From contig NZ_JAKTTI010000026.1 in the NCBI RefSeq assembly GCF_022427965.1, forward strand, positions 1 through 61,445: a stretch of DNA of 61,445 nucleotides. Reading direction: 5' to 3'. This stretch comes from Fredinandcohnia quinoae. Its GTDB lineage: Bacteria > Bacillota > Bacilli > Bacillales > Bacillaceae_L. The translations under genes were made by a program, and so were the position numbers. Under the pieces are notes generated by a model. It made no database searches and was not told the origin of the DNA. It was given only the letters and a program-made list of their open reading frames with translations. Below are positions 9,299-21,202 of the stretch, piece by piece; within the stretch, counting starts at the first letter, position 1, and each line of letters starts with the position of its first letter.

Positions 9299-10063
9299 AT
9301 GGCTGGACGATTTGAAGGTAAGGTAGCATTTATTACAGGTGGGAGTCGAGGAATAGGGAAAGGAATCGTTGAACTTTTTGCATCAGAGGGAGCAAAAGTA
9401 GCATTTATCGATGTGAATGAAGAAGCATTAGCAAGTACTACAAGTGAACTGAACGAAAAGGGGTATGCAGTATATTCAAAGATTGCTAATGTGATTGATG
9501 CTGAACAAGTGGAAAGCGCTGTCAAAGATGTGTATGAAAAGTTTGGAGCAGTTGACATATTAGTTAATAATGCAGGTGTTATTCGTGATAACCTTCTATT
9601 TAAAATGACTGATTCTGATTGGCAGTTAGTAATGGATGTTCATTTGAAGGGTTCCTTTAATGCAGCTCGTGCAGTTCAAAAATATATGGTTCAAAATAAA
9701 TATGGTCGTATTATCAGTATTTCTTCTACATCAGCACTAGGTAATCGCGGACAGGCGAATTACGCAACAGCAAAGGCTGGTTTACAAGGATTAACGAAAA
9801 CACTGGCGATTGAATTGGGTAAATATGGTATTACTGCTAATGCTGTTGCACCTGGATTTATCGAAACTGAAATGACAAAGGAAACAGCTGAAAGAATTGG
9901 GATTTCTTTTGAAGATTTGATCACAGTAAGTGTGAATTCGATACCTGTCGGGAGATCCGGAAAGCCTGAGGATATTGCAAATGCAGTTGCATTTTTTGCT
10001 GATGAAAAATCATCATTCGTTAATGGTCAAGTACTTTATGTTGCGGGTGGTCCTAAAAATTAA
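9299..10063 (+). CDS. FabG-like short-chain dehydrogenase (3-hydroxyacyl-CoA type)
   Basis: SDR of 254 residues with the cofactor motif TGGSRGIG, NNAG, and the catalytic Y155-x3-K159 (NYATAKAG). Asp38 at the end of the second strand (AFIDVNEE) favours NAD over NADP, which suits oxidation of 3-hydroxyacyl-CoA rather than fatty acid synthesis. CTGGAGG precedes the ATG. It sits 65 bases after the thiolase and 21 before the first hydratase subunit. The substrate is inferred from this context. Confidence 0.9.
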   Translation: MAGRFEGKVAFITGGSRGIGKGIVELFASEGAKVAFIDVNEEALASTTSELNEKGYAVYSKIANVIDAEQVESAVKDVYEKFGAVDILVNNAGVIRDNLLFKMTDSDWQLVMDVHLKGSFNAARAVQKYMVQNKYGRIISISSTSALGNRGQANYATAKAGLQGLTKTLAIELGKYGITANAVAPGFIETEMTKETAERIGISFEDLITVSVNSIPVGRSGKPEDIANAVAFFADEKSSFVNGQVLYVAGGPKN

Positions 10064-10084
10064 ATTGGGGGAGTGGTTGCATAA

Positions 10085-10537
10085 ATGTTCTCTACGTTAA
10101 TAGGCAATGTCTCAAAAAAAGTGAAAAATACGGTTGAAAAAGGTGTAGTTAAAAAATTTGCTGAAGCGATCGGAGATGTACATCCAATTTATTTGGAAGA
10201 AGAGGTTGGGAAAAAGTCAATCTATAAAAGGAATATTGCACCACCCACATTTCCAATGGTTTTCGATTATGGGAAGATTGAAGGTATTGATTTAACAGTA
10301 AAAGGGTTAATTCACGGTGAACAAGTGTTTCATTATGAAAGGCCGTTATTAATAGGTGAAGATATTAATTGTTACACGGAAGTTAAGAATTATGTGGAGA
10401 AAAAGGGATCTTCGGGGACAATGGGTTTCTTAACCTTAAATAGTTATGGTGAAGATATGGAAGGGAAGACCATTTTTACAACGAAAATGGTTGTTATTAT
10501 TAATGATGCAGTTAGAAAGGGGTTGATGTTGTCATGA
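10085..10537 (+). CDS. MaoC-like dehydratase, N-terminal-type subunit
   Basis: A 150-residue hot-dog protein of the FAS1_DH / MaoC N-terminal family, with AEAIGDVHPIYLEEE and the APPTFPMVFDY segment. Such subunits lack the full catalytic motif and pair with a catalytic MaoC partner, as in the mycobacterial HadAB-type dehydratases. The partner is the next gene, whose start overlaps this stop by four bases (ATGA). The complex probably hydrates trans-2-enoyl-CoA to the (R)-3-hydroxy form; this is inferred. Confidence 0.85.
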   Translation: MFSTLIGNVSKKVKNTVEKGVVKKFAEAIGDVHPIYLEEEVGKKSIYKRNIAPPTFPMVFDYGKIEGIDLTVKGLIHGEQVFHYERPLLIGEDINCYTEVKNYVEKKGSSGTMGFLTLNSYGEDMEGKTIFTTKMVVIINDAVRKGLMLS

Positions 10538-10932
10538 AATTAGTTGAATTACAGATTGGTGATTCCCTTAATGACGTTCAGCTCAATCCTGTTACGAGGC
10601 TGGATTTAATAAAATATGCAGGTGCTTCTGGAGATTTCAATCCAATCCACACTATTGATGAAGATGCGAAAAATGCAGGATTACCTGGAATTATTGCCCA
10701 TGGTATGTGGACGATGGGGAATTTAACAAAGCTTTTTACACCATTTTACCAGGAAGGCTTTATACAAGATTATGTCATTCGTTTTAGGGGAATGGTGTTT
10801 TTAAATGATACGATTACACTTAAGGCAACATTAACAGGCATAAATGAAAATGCTCTTCAATTCAACGTAATGGCACTAAATCAGACAGAAGATGTGGTGA
10901 TTAAAGGAAATATTGTGTTCAAGATCCTTTAG
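10534..10932 (+). CDS. MaoC-like enoyl-CoA hydratase, catalytic subunit
   Basis: A 132-residue single hot-dog domain. The segment YAGASGDFNPIHTIDEDA carries the R-hydratase signature with the catalytic Asp and His, followed by IIAHGMWTMG. It is translationally coupled to the preceding non-catalytic subunit. With the SDR and the thiolase it would complete hydration, oxidation and thiolysis of an acyl-CoA through (R)-intermediates. No acyl-CoA dehydrogenase or ligase is present nearby. Confidence 0.87.
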   Translation: MKLVELQIGDSLNDVQLNPVTRLDLIKYAGASGDFNPIHTIDEDAKNAGLPGIIAHGMWTMGNLTKLFTPFYQEGFIQDYVIRFRGMVFLNDTITLKATLTGINENALQFNVMALNQTEDVVIKGNIVFKIL

Positions 10933-10979
10933 TACAGTATCATACTACTATATTAATATACTAAAATTTACCAAATCTA

Positions 10980-11009
10980 TTGACATTCGAAACCGCTGCC
11001 AATTAAAAT
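10980..11009 (+). promoter_or_regulatory. Promoter of the hut operon with embedded CcpA site
   Basis: A perfect -35 TTGACA (10980-10985) and TAAAAT (11004-11009) are spaced by 18 bases. Between them, 10988-11001 reads CGAAACCGCTGCCA, 12 of 14 matches to the cre consensus TGWAANCGNTNWCA. CcpA bound there would block the promoter, giving carbon catabolite repression of histidine use. The match is seen; the regulation is inferred. Confidence 0.65.
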
Positions 11010-11021
11010 AAAGTTAAATAT

Positions 11022-11112
11022 TTAGCCAATAGGTAAAATTCTGAATAAAATATTATTATTCTAGGAAAAGGAGGCGATGTTGGTATTGATCATACCATAG
11101 TCGTCTCTTTTT
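11022..11112 (+). promoter_or_regulatory. hut leader attenuator (HutP-type antitermination candidate)
   Basis: The untranslated leader contains TTTAGCCAATAG (two TAG triplets seven bases apart, from about 11022) and then a terminator-like hairpin: GAGGCGA (11071-11077) with TCGTCTC (11101-11107), an inner GGTAT/ATACC stem, and a T5 run (11108-11112). In B. subtilis, HutP with L-histidine and magnesium binds NAG triplets in the hut leader and prevents termination. The geometry here resembles that, though only two well-spaced TAG triplets were found. Confidence 0.6.
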
Positions 11113-11157
11113 CTGATTTCTGAATACCTAGACAGGCTAATTGGTAGGAGGATTCTT

Positions 11158-12684
11158 ATGGTCGAATTAACCGGGCATTCATTAACCTTGGAACAAATAA
11201 AACGTGTCTGTTATGATGCGGAGTTAGTGTCAATTAGTAAGGACAGCATTAAAAAAGTAGAGGAAAGTAGAAATGCAGTCGAAAAAATTGTTAGCGAAAA
11301 GCGAATAATTTACGGTATCAATACTGGGTTTGGAAAATTCAGCGATGTTATGATTGCCGATGATGATGTGAATGACCTACAGTTAAACCTAATTCGCTCC
11401 CATGCTTGTGGAGTTGGGGATCCTTTTCCTGAAGTAGTGTGTAGAGCAATGGTGCTGCTTCGATTAAATGCATTATTAAAAGGGTACTCTGGGATACGGA
11501 CGATCATTGCAGAAAGACTTGCTATGTTATTGAATTTTGGAATTCATCCAATCATTCCACAACAAGGCTCATTAGGTGCATCTGGAGATTTGGCTCCATT
11601 ATCACATCTTGCACTTGTATTAGTTGGGGAAGGGAAAGTACATTACAACGGAAAGATATGTTCCACTTGTGAAGTATATAAAAAAGAAGGGATAGACCCA
11701 ATCGTCCTACAGGCAAAGGAAGGCTTAGCTTTGATTAATGGTACACAAGCAATGACTGCAATGGGAGTTATTAATTGGCTAGAAGCTACAAATCTTGCTT
11801 TCCAGAGTGATTGGATAGCAGCAATGACTATAGAAGGACTTGAAGGAATCATCGATGCATTTCATCCTGCTATCCACGAAGCGCGTGGGTACTCACAACA
11901 AATCGATGTAGCAGAACGAATGAGAATTATTTTAACCGGCAGCAAATTAATTACAAGACAAGGGGAGAAACGTGTTCAAGATGCATATTCGCTTCGCTGT
12001 ATACCACAGGTCCATGGCGCTTCATGGCAGGCACTTGATTATATCAAAGAAAAACTTGAAATTGAGGTGAATGCTGCTACTGATAATCCATTGATTTTTG
12101 ATGGTGGGGAAACAGTAATCTCAGGCGGTAACTTCCATGGTCAGCCAATTGCAATTGCAATGGATTTTATGAAAATTGCAATTGCCGAATTTGCAAACAT
12201 TTCGGAAAGAAGAATTGAAAGACTTGTTAATCCACAATTAAATGACCTGCCTCCTTTTTTAAGTGCTCAGCCAGGCCTCCAATCTGGAGCAATGATTATG
12301 CAATATTGTGCGGCAGCTCTTGTATCTGAAAATAAGACATTGGCACATCCAGCAAGTGTGGACTCCATTCCATCCTCTGCTAATCAGGAGGACCATGTGA
12401 GCATGGGAACGATAGCGGCTAGGCATGCTCATACTATTATTCAAAATGTGCGTAGAGTTCTTGCAATTGAGTGTATTTGTGCACTACAAGCAGTTCAATA
12501 TCGAGGGATTGAGAAGATGGCGCCTGATACAAGGAGATTTTACGAAGAAGGTCGAAAAATTGTTCCTTCAATTACCGAGGACCGTGTATTTTCAGACGAT
12601 ATCGAACGAATGACAGATTGGTTGAAACAGGCTACTTTTTCGTTAATTCCATTAAAAAAAGAAAATAGTTTTCTAGAAAACTAA
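11158..12684 (+). CDS. hutH: Histidine ammonia-lyase
   Basis: First step of histidine degradation: L-histidine to urocanate and ammonia. The protein has 508 residues, the normal length. The MIO prosthetic group forms from A141-S142-G143 in [19 protein letters not shown]-like (SGGNFHGQP) and the C-terminal [11 protein letters not shown] motifs are present. GGTAGGAGGA precedes the ATG. It is the first gene of a hutHUIG operon that lacks a linked hutP or permease gene within the window. Confidence 0.98.
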   Translation: MVELTGHSLTLEQIKRVCYDAELVSISKDSIKKVEESRNAVEKIVSEKRIIYGINTGFGKFSDVMIADDDVNDLQLNLIRSHACGVGDPFPEVVCRAMVLLRLNALLKGYSGIRTIIAERLAMLLNFGIHPIIPQQGSLGASGDLAPLSHLALVLVGEGKVHYNGKICSTCEVYKKEGIDPIVLQAKEGLALINGTQAMTAMGVINWLEATNLAFQSDWIAAMTIEGLEGIIDAFHPAIHEARGYSQQIDVAERMRIILTGSKLITRQGEKRVQDAYSLRCIPQVHGASWQALDYIKEKLEIEVNAATDNPLIFDGGETVISGGNFHGQPIAIAMDFMKIAIAEFANISERRIERLVNPQLNDLPPFLSAQPGLQSGAMIMQYCAAALVSENKTLAHPASVDSIPSSANQEDHVSMGTIAARHAHTIIQNVRRVLAIECICALQAVQYRGIEKMAPDTRRFYEEGRKIVPSITEDRVFSDDIERMTDWLKQATFSLIPLKKENSFLEN

Positions 12685-12703
12685 ATGTAAAGGAGTTATA
12701 GAA

Positions 12704-15666
<2,963 letters not shown>

Positions 15667-15667
15667 T

Positions 15668-16609
15668 ATGAGGAAATTCACATATCTACAACCAGGGAAA
15701 TCAGCAATTTTTAAGGACCAGTATGTGACGAAGGTAAATGAATGTTTAGTTCCTTATTCGCAAGGGATGACAGCGGAAATCGGTCTTATTGGGCTTCCAT
15801 TTTCAAAATCATCCATTTCCTTGTCACAAGCTGAAGATGCACCAAAGGTAATAAGAGGGTGTTTGGGTAGTTATTCCACTTACTCTGGTGAGCGAGAAAA
15901 AGATTTTAATGAACAGTTAATTTTAGATTATGGGGATGTACTAACCCATCCGACTGATATTGACGGTACACTAGAACGAATATTTATAAGTGTAAAAGAA
16001 ATGATTCATACAAAAGTCTGTGATCGATATATTATGCTAGGTGGGGATCATGGAGTAAGCTATCCATCTATTCGGGCCTTTCATGAAGCATTTGGCAGGA
16101 TTGGAGTCATACAATGGGATGCTCATCATGATGTTCGTAATTTAGAGGATGGTGGACGAACGAATGGAACTCCATTTAGAAGCTTGATTGAGGGTGGGTA
16201 TTTAAAAGGTGAGGACCTCGTCCAAATCGGAATCCGAGACTTTTCAAATGCGAAAATATATCATGAGTATGCGAAGGAAAAAGGAATTACTGTCTATACA
16301 ATGAATGATGTTGAGTTAACCGGGATTCAAAAGATCGTCGAACAGGAATTGGAACGATTATCTCAACAGGTTGATATTATTTATCTTTCGGTTGATATGG
16401 ACGTAGTCGACCAAGCATTTGCTCCAGCTTGTCCGGCGATCGGCCCAGGGGGAATAACATCAAGAGAGCTACTTTCTAGTATTTCTACCGCAATGAAGTA
16501 TAAGAAGGTTAAAGCGATGGATATCGTTGAAATTGATCCGTCGAAGGATATTCGCGAGATGACAAGTAAGCTAGCGGCTCATGTCATGATGCGATTTATG
16601 TTCGTTTAA
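15668..16609 (+). CDS. hutG: Formiminoglutamase
   Basis: Last step: formiminoglutamate to glutamate and formamide, by a binuclear manganese enzyme of the arginase family. It has the metal-ligand motifs GGDHGVSYP, WDAHHDVR and SVDMDVVDQAFAPA. The ATG at 15668 (313 aa) follows GGGGGAGA; the longer frame from 15617 overlaps hutI by 50 bases and adds non-homologous residues. The operon ends at the terminator just beyond. Confidence 0.97.
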   Translation: MRKFTYLQPGKSAIFKDQYVTKVNECLVPYSQGMTAEIGLIGLPFSKSSISLSQAEDAPKVIRGCLGSYSTYSGEREKDFNEQLILDYGDVLTHPTDIDGTLERIFISVKEMIHTKVCDRYIMLGGDHGVSYPSIRAFHEAFGRIGVIQWDAHHDVRNLEDGGRTNGTPFRSLIEGGYLKGEDLVQIGIRDFSNAKIYHEYAKEKGITVYTMNDVELTGIQKIVEQELERLSQQVDIIYLSVDMDVVDQAFAPACPAIGPGGITSRELLSSISTAMKYKKVKAMDIVEIDPSKDIREMTSKLAAHVMMRFMFV

Positions 16610-16617
16610 TTTAAAAA

Positions 16618-16645
16618 CCCCCAGTTACTGGGGGCATTTTTTTAT
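16618..16645. terminator. Terminator of the hut operon
   Basis: The perfect stem CCCCCAG-TTA-CTGGGGG (16618-16634) is followed by a T7 run. It overlaps the 3' end of the convergent lipoprotein gene. Confidence 0.92.
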
Positions 16646-17337
16646 TTTTCAGCTGTCATTTGTACAAGAGTTGAAATATCATTAGATATTGCTTTATATG
16701 GCACAGATGAAGATTTTAAATTTGTTTTAATCCGATCAATCAAATCAACTGCCTTAGGATTTGTTACAGTTAAAATTTGAACATTGCCATTAAATGCTTT
16801 GTTCATATAACTTTTTGCTTTATCCAAATTATCATCTGTTGCTTCATTATTATTTGAAGTTCCCTTGTCTTCACCTTTGCCAGACATACCATTTGTTCCT
16901 GTCAATACTTGGTTTTGCACGGAATCATATTGATTGGAAGTTGTTTGTGCAGATCCTCTAGCAAGTATGATCGTATCATCCAACACAAATACCTCAATAC
17001 CATCGATCCCTTCACCACTCAGTCTAGATTCAAGATGAGCAGAAATACCGCCATCATGCAATCCAGAACTACCAATTAGACTATAAACCGTAGAACCAGT
17101 TCCGTGTGTAGTACCACCATGTTCATCAGTTGTTTGTCTTTTTTCTCCATGTTCACTTGGAATAACCAATGGGTCATCCAAGTTTTTGGTTGAGGCATTC
17201 GTGTCATAGACACTTAGATTCTCTTTATGATCGCTGTTGTGATCATTTTCGTTTGCTCCTTGTTGCCCCGCACAGCCTGACAAAAGCAAGATAAAACTAA
17301 AAAAAAGAATGGCAGCGTTCATTTGAATTTTTTTCAT
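16642..17337 (-). CDS. YhcN/YlaJ-like sporulation lipoprotein (tentative)
   Basis: A 231-residue lipoprotein: charged N-terminus, hydrophobic segment and lipobox LLSGC (Cys about residue 22), then a polar Gly/His-rich linker. The C-terminal half contains the sequence GIDGIEVFVLDDTIILAR, reminiscent of the YhcN/YlaJ spore lipoproteins (BON-like fold), interrupted by a low-complexity insertion before the final helix. GGTGGGAAA precedes the ATG. The lipoprotein nature is clear; the family assignment is uncertain. Confidence 0.65.
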   Translation of the reverse strand: MKKIQMNAAILFFSFILLLSGCAGQQGANENDHNSDHKENLSVYDTNASTKNLDDPLVIPSEHGEKRQTTDEHGGTTHGTGSTVYSLIGSSGLHDGGISAHLESRLSGEGIDGIEVFVLDDTIILARGSAQTTSNQYDSVQNQVLTGTNGMSGKGEDKGTSNNNEATDDNLDKAKSYMNKAFNGNVQILTVTNPKAVDLIDRIKTNLKSSSVPYKAISNDISTLVQMTAEK

Positions 17338-17468
17338 AATTTCCCACCTTTACAAATTTTTTCACGCTTATTATTACCAAGAATATTTTTATTACTCTCC
17401 TTTTTTTTATGTATGAATGGATAATTTTGGGGCAATCTAATTTTTGAAAATATTGGAGGTGAGTTTAT

Positions 17469-18239
17469 ATGGCAGATGATTCAAAGCAAAGAGAATATCC
17501 GGAATCGCCCTCCCGAAGAAGATTTATTAGGAATTCTGGATATGTAATTGGTGGAGTAGCAGTCGGTGGTGTTTTAGGGAGTTTGCTTCCTAAGAAGGAT
17601 TCGGATAATAAGGAAGTAAAGAAAGACGAAGGAAAAAATACAACCGAAAAAACTGAAAATTTCACACTAGCATTAATGTATTTTACACCTGAGCAATATA
17701 AAATTACTGAGGCTGCAACTGAAAGAATATTTCCTGCTGATGATAATGGTCCTGGTGCCAAAGATTTAGGTGTTGCTTTTTTTATTGATCATCAATTAAG
17801 TGGCGAATGGGGATTTAATGGTCGAGAGTATATGCAGGCACCATTTTTTAAAGGGGAAAAGGTTCAAGGGTATCAAGGGCGTTTAAAACGACGTGAAATT
17901 TTTGATATTGGTTTGCGAGAATTACAAAACCATAGTTTGAGTACTTATAAGAAGAAATTTATAGAATTAAATGAGGATGAGCAAGATGCGATACTAAAGG
18001 ATTTTGAAGAAGATAAAGTAAATATAACGACGATTTCAGCAAGTGGTTTTTTCAAAATGCTAAGAAGCAGTACGCTTGAAGGAGCTTATAGTGATCCGTT
18101 GTATAGTGGAAATCGTAATATGGATGGTTGGAAAATGAGGGATTATCCAGGAAGTCAGATGGCATATACGAATGTCATTGATAAGGACTTTACAAAAATT
18201 CCACCACAAAGCTTGCGGGACCATCTTGGTGGGCATTAG
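17469..18239 (+). CDS. Gluconate 2-dehydrogenase subunit 3 family protein, Tat-exported
   Basis: Small subunit (256 aa) of a membrane or cell-surface GMC-type dehydrogenase. The N-terminus has a clear twin-arginine signal, SRRRFIRNSG, followed by a glycine-rich hydrophobic stretch to about residue 40. The mature part matches the gluconate dehydrogenase gamma-subunit family (TEAATERIFPADDNGPGAKDLG, YSDPLYSGNRNMDGWKM). In this family the small subunit carries the Tat signal and takes the folded flavoprotein subunit along. The flavoprotein and tatAC genes follow immediately. Confidence 0.88.
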   Translation: MADDSKQREYPESPSRRRFIRNSGYVIGGVAVGGVLGSLLPKKDSDNKEVKKDEGKNTTEKTENFTLALMYFTPEQYKITEAATERIFPADDNGPGAKDLGVAFFIDHQLSGEWGFNGREYMQAPFFKGEKVQGYQGRLKRREIFDIGLRELQNHSLSTYKKKFIELNEDEQDAILKDFEEDKVNITTISASGFFKMLRSSTLEGAYSDPLYSGNRNMDGWKMRDYPGSQMAYTNVIDKDFTKIPPQSLRDHLGGH

Positions 18240-18369
18240 TGATGCTGCTGCTTATGCGTAGCTAATACTGAAATGTCATGGGTAACGTTGAATTCTGATG
18301 AAACTCATAAGATGAATGATTACAAAATGAATGAATGAATACTTCAAAGACCGTTAATGAGGTGAAAAT

Positions 18370-20085
18370 GTGGCAAAAAAACTACCAAAAGTTGATGTAG
18401 TAATTGTAGGTGTAGGATGGGGTGGAGGAATAATTGCTTCAGAGCTTACGAAGAAAGGAATTAATGTAGTTGGCTTGGAACGAGGTAAAGAACGGACAAC
18501 TGAGGATTATTTTATGGTGCATGATGAGCTTCGATATGCACTACGATATGAATTATTTCAGGATTTGTCTAAGGAAACAATCACATTTCGTGGGAATGAA
18601 AAAATTCGTGCATTACCGATGCGGCAATATGGGTCATTTCTTCTTGGCGATGGGTTAGGTGGTGCTGGGGTTCACTGGAATGGACAAACATATCGGTTCC
18701 TGCCATATGATTTTGAAATTCGTAGTAAAACAATCGAAAGATATGGTGAAAAGAAAATCCCTAAAGACATGACGATTCAAGATTGGGGAATCACGTATGA
18801 TGAATTAGAGCCTTACTTCGATACATTTGAAAAAATGTCAGGCATTTCGGGTGAGGAAAATCCTCTTGCAGGTAAGCGTTCTAATCCATATCCAACACCA
18901 CCGATGAAGACAACACCTGCCCTTGAAAAATTTAAAAAAGCAGCAACAAATATGAAGCTCCATCCTTATTCAAGGCCGTCAGCAAATCTTTCAGAAGCGT
19001 ATACAAATCCAGATGGTGTCTCACGTGCAGCTTGCCAATATTGTGCTTATTGTGAACGGTTTGGTTGTGAATATGGTGCCAAAGCTGATCCGGTAGTTAC
19101 AGTTATTCCTGTTGCAAAAAAGACTGGTAAATTTGAAATACGTACACATTCAAATGTAAGGCGAATTTTGTATTCAGGGAATAAAGCTACAGGCGTATTA
19201 TACACGGATGTTACGACAGGTGAAGAAATCGAACAACCAGCTGATCTTGTAGTTCTGACAAGCTATGTGTTTAGCAACGTTCGGTTGCTGCTAATGTCGG
19301 GAATCGGCAAGCCGTATAATTCACAAACAGGTACAGGTGTAATTGGTAAAAACTATGCTTATCAAGTACAAAAAGGGGCTGCAACTGGTTTCTTCGAGAA
19401 CGAACAATTTAACAACTTTGCTGGTGCAGGAGCACTTGGAATGACACTAGATGACTATAATGGTGATAATTTTGATCACTCAAATCTTAATTTTATTCAT
19501 GGCGGTTCGATTGCAATTTCACAAACTGGTCAAAGGCCGATACAAAATAACAAAGTGCCATCTGGAACAGCGACATGGGGCAAGGAATTTAAAAATCAAT
19601 CCATTAAATATGCAAATCGTTCTCTATCAGTTGGAGGACAAGGAGCAAGTATGCCATTTAAGCATCATTATCTTGATCTTGATCCAACCTACAAAGATGC
19701 ATTTGGTGACCCATTAATGAGAATTACCTTTGATTTCGAGGAACAGGATCGGCAGCTGTCAATGTTCCTTGCATCAAAATGTGAAGAGATTATGAAAGAG
19801 ATGGGCGCCGATAAAATTGATTCTCTTAAAGAATTGGGACCGTATGATATTACTACCTATCAATCAACACATAACACAGGTGGGGTCATCATGGGAGCTG
19901 ATCCAAATACTTCTGCGGTTAATAATTACTCGCAAATGTGGGATATGGAAAATTTATTTGTAGTTGGAGCATCAGCGTTTCCACATAATGGTGGCTATAA
20001 CCCAACTGGGACAGTGGGTGCATTAGCTTATCGTGCGGCAGAAGGAATTTTAACTTATCGTGATAAGGGTGGAATATTAGTGTAA
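18370..20085 (+). CDS. GMC-family oxidoreductase, large flavoprotein subunit
   Basis: A 571-residue FAD-dependent dehydrogenase of the gluconate 2-dehydrogenase / FAD-GDH type. The dinucleotide motif VIVGVGWGGG is at residues 9-18, with GLGGAGVHWNGQ, and the C-terminal catalytic region FPHNGGYNPTGTVGALAYRAA with the His-Asn pair. A cluster of four cysteines (CQYCAYCERFGC, about residues 222-233) could hold an iron-sulphur centre. It has no signal peptide of its own, consistent with co-export alongside subunit 3. The start is GTG after GAGGTGAA. The sugar substrate and electron acceptor are unknown; no cytochrome c subunit is nearby. Confidence 0.92.
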   Translation: MAKKLPKVDVVIVGVGWGGGIIASELTKKGINVVGLERGKERTTEDYFMVHDELRYALRYELFQDLSKETITFRGNEKIRALPMRQYGSFLLGDGLGGAGVHWNGQTYRFLPYDFEIRSKTIERYGEKKIPKDMTIQDWGITYDELEPYFDTFEKMSGISGEENPLAGKRSNPYPTPPMKTTPALEKFKKAATNMKLHPYSRPSANLSEAYTNPDGVSRAACQYCAYCERFGCEYGAKADPVVTVIPVAKKTGKFEIRTHSNVRRILYSGNKATGVLYTDVTTGEEIEQPADLVVLTSYVFSNVRLLLMSGIGKPYNSQTGTGVIGKNYAYQVQKGAATGFFENEQFNNFAGAGALGMTLDDYNGDNFDHSNLNFIHGGSIAISQTGQRPIQNNKVPSGTATWGKEFKNQSIKYANRSLSVGGQGASMPFKHHYLDLDPTYKDAFGDPLMRITFDFEEQDRQLSMFLASKCEEIMKEMGADKIDSLKELGPYDITTYQSTHNTGGVIMGADPNTSAVNNYSQMWDMENLFVVGASAFPHNGGYNPTGTVGALAYRAAEGILTYRDKGGILV

Positions 20086-20112
20086 TTTCATTTTATGAAA
20101 GGAGAATGAAGG

Positions 20113-20313
20113 ATGGGATTAGCGAATATTGGAATACCGGGCTTAATCATTATTTTGGTCATAACACTCATTATCTTTGGCCCAAAAAAGCTTCCCGAAA
20201 TTGGTTCTGCATTCGGGAAAACTCTATCTGAATTTAAGCGAACCGCAAATACGATTATGAGTGATGAAGATGAAATACCTGATAAAACAACAAAACAGCA
20301 ACCAGAGGTATAA
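20113..20313 (+). CDS. tatA: Twin-arginine translocase subunit TatA
   Basis: A 66-residue TatA/E protein: one N-terminal membrane helix, the hinge [10 protein letters not shown], an amphipathic helix and an acidic tail. It forms the pore-like assembly for folded Tat cargo. AAAGGAG lies upstream of the ATG. Its place between the Tat-dependent oxidoreductase and tatC suggests a dedicated translocase. Confidence 0.96.
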   Translation: MGLANIGIPGLIIILVITLIIFGPKKLPEIGSAFGKTLSEFKRTANTIMSDEDEIPDKTTKQQPEV

Positions 20314-20340
20314 TTTGAAGCAGAATAGGAGGGAAGAAAT

Positions 20341-21081
20341 ATGGTCGATGACCTCCAAACTGAAGTGAAATCAGAAGAAACTACAATTGAACATCTGTCG
20401 GATTTACGAAAAGCTCTAATAAAATCTACTATTTTCTTTGTCGTCATGTTCGGTGTCATCATTTTTTACATGCCGAAAATACTCCCTCTATTAACAAATG
20501 ATTATAAAATTGTACTACTGGGTCCTTTAGATGTCGTTCGATTTTACACTGGTGTAGGTGGGGCACTTGGATTAGGTTTGACTGCCCCATTTCTTTGTTT
20601 TCAAATTTGGAAATTTGTAAAGCCAGCTTTAGCTCCATCTGAAAGTAGAATTGCTTTAACGTATGTACCATTTATATTAATGAGTTTTATTATTGGTGTT
20701 ACATTTGGCTATTTTGTCGTATTTCAAATTCTCTTTGAATTTTTAATGGGTATTGGACAAAGTTCTTTTGATATGATTGTTACAGCACGTGAGTATTTTT
20801 CGTTTATGCTGATTTCAACAATTTCGCTTGGGTTATTATTTGAGCTACCAATTTCAATGGTTTTTTTAACATCATTAGGAATTGTTACACCCGAGAAGTT
20901 AAAAACTACTCGGAAATATTCATATATATGCCTCGGGCTTATATCTGCTTTAATTACACCACCCGATTTTATTAGCCAATTGGTCGTATTAGTACCGTTA
21001 ATTATCCTATATGAATTAGGTATATTATTATCAACTTTTACATATAAAAAGAAAATTGCTAACCAAGTAAAACTTGCATGA
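20341..21081 (+). CDS. tatC: Twin-arginine translocase subunit TatC
   Basis: A 246-residue polytopic protein with six membrane segments; receptor for the RR signal. It carries the N-terminal HLSDLRKALI motif and the conserved FxxWKFVKPALxPxE loop (here QIWKFVKPALAPSE). GGAGGGAAGAA precedes the ATG. It is last in the operon with the GMC oxidoreductase. Confidence 0.97.
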   Translation: MVDDLQTEVKSEETTIEHLSDLRKALIKSTIFFVVMFGVIIFYMPKILPLLTNDYKIVLLGPLDVVRFYTGVGGALGLGLTAPFLCFQIWKFVKPALAPSESRIALTYVPFILMSFIIGVTFGYFVVFQILFEFLMGIGQSSFDMIVTAREYFSFMLISTISLGLLFELPISMVFLTSLGIVTPEKLKTTRKYSYICLGLISALITPPDFISQLVVLVPLIILYELGILLSTFTYKKKIANQVKLA

Positions 21082-21082
21082 A

Positions 21083-21130
21083 AAAGGGTCATTTCCGATG
21101 AAATTATCAGAAATGACCTTCATTTTTTTT
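21083..21130 (+). terminator. Terminator of the oxidoreductase-tatAC operon
   Basis: GGTCATTTC (21087-21095) pairs with GAAATGACC (21110-21118), followed by a T8 run. Confidence 0.9.
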
Positions 21131-21202
21131 TACGAAACAGGGCCTTGAATTCAAGGTGTTAAACATGTTACTGCATGATTACTAATGGCCCATATGATTC
21201 GC

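Noticed and set aside
20088-20462. Minus-strand open frame across tatA/tatC
   Set aside because: Shadow of two confidently identified Tat genes; no start signal.
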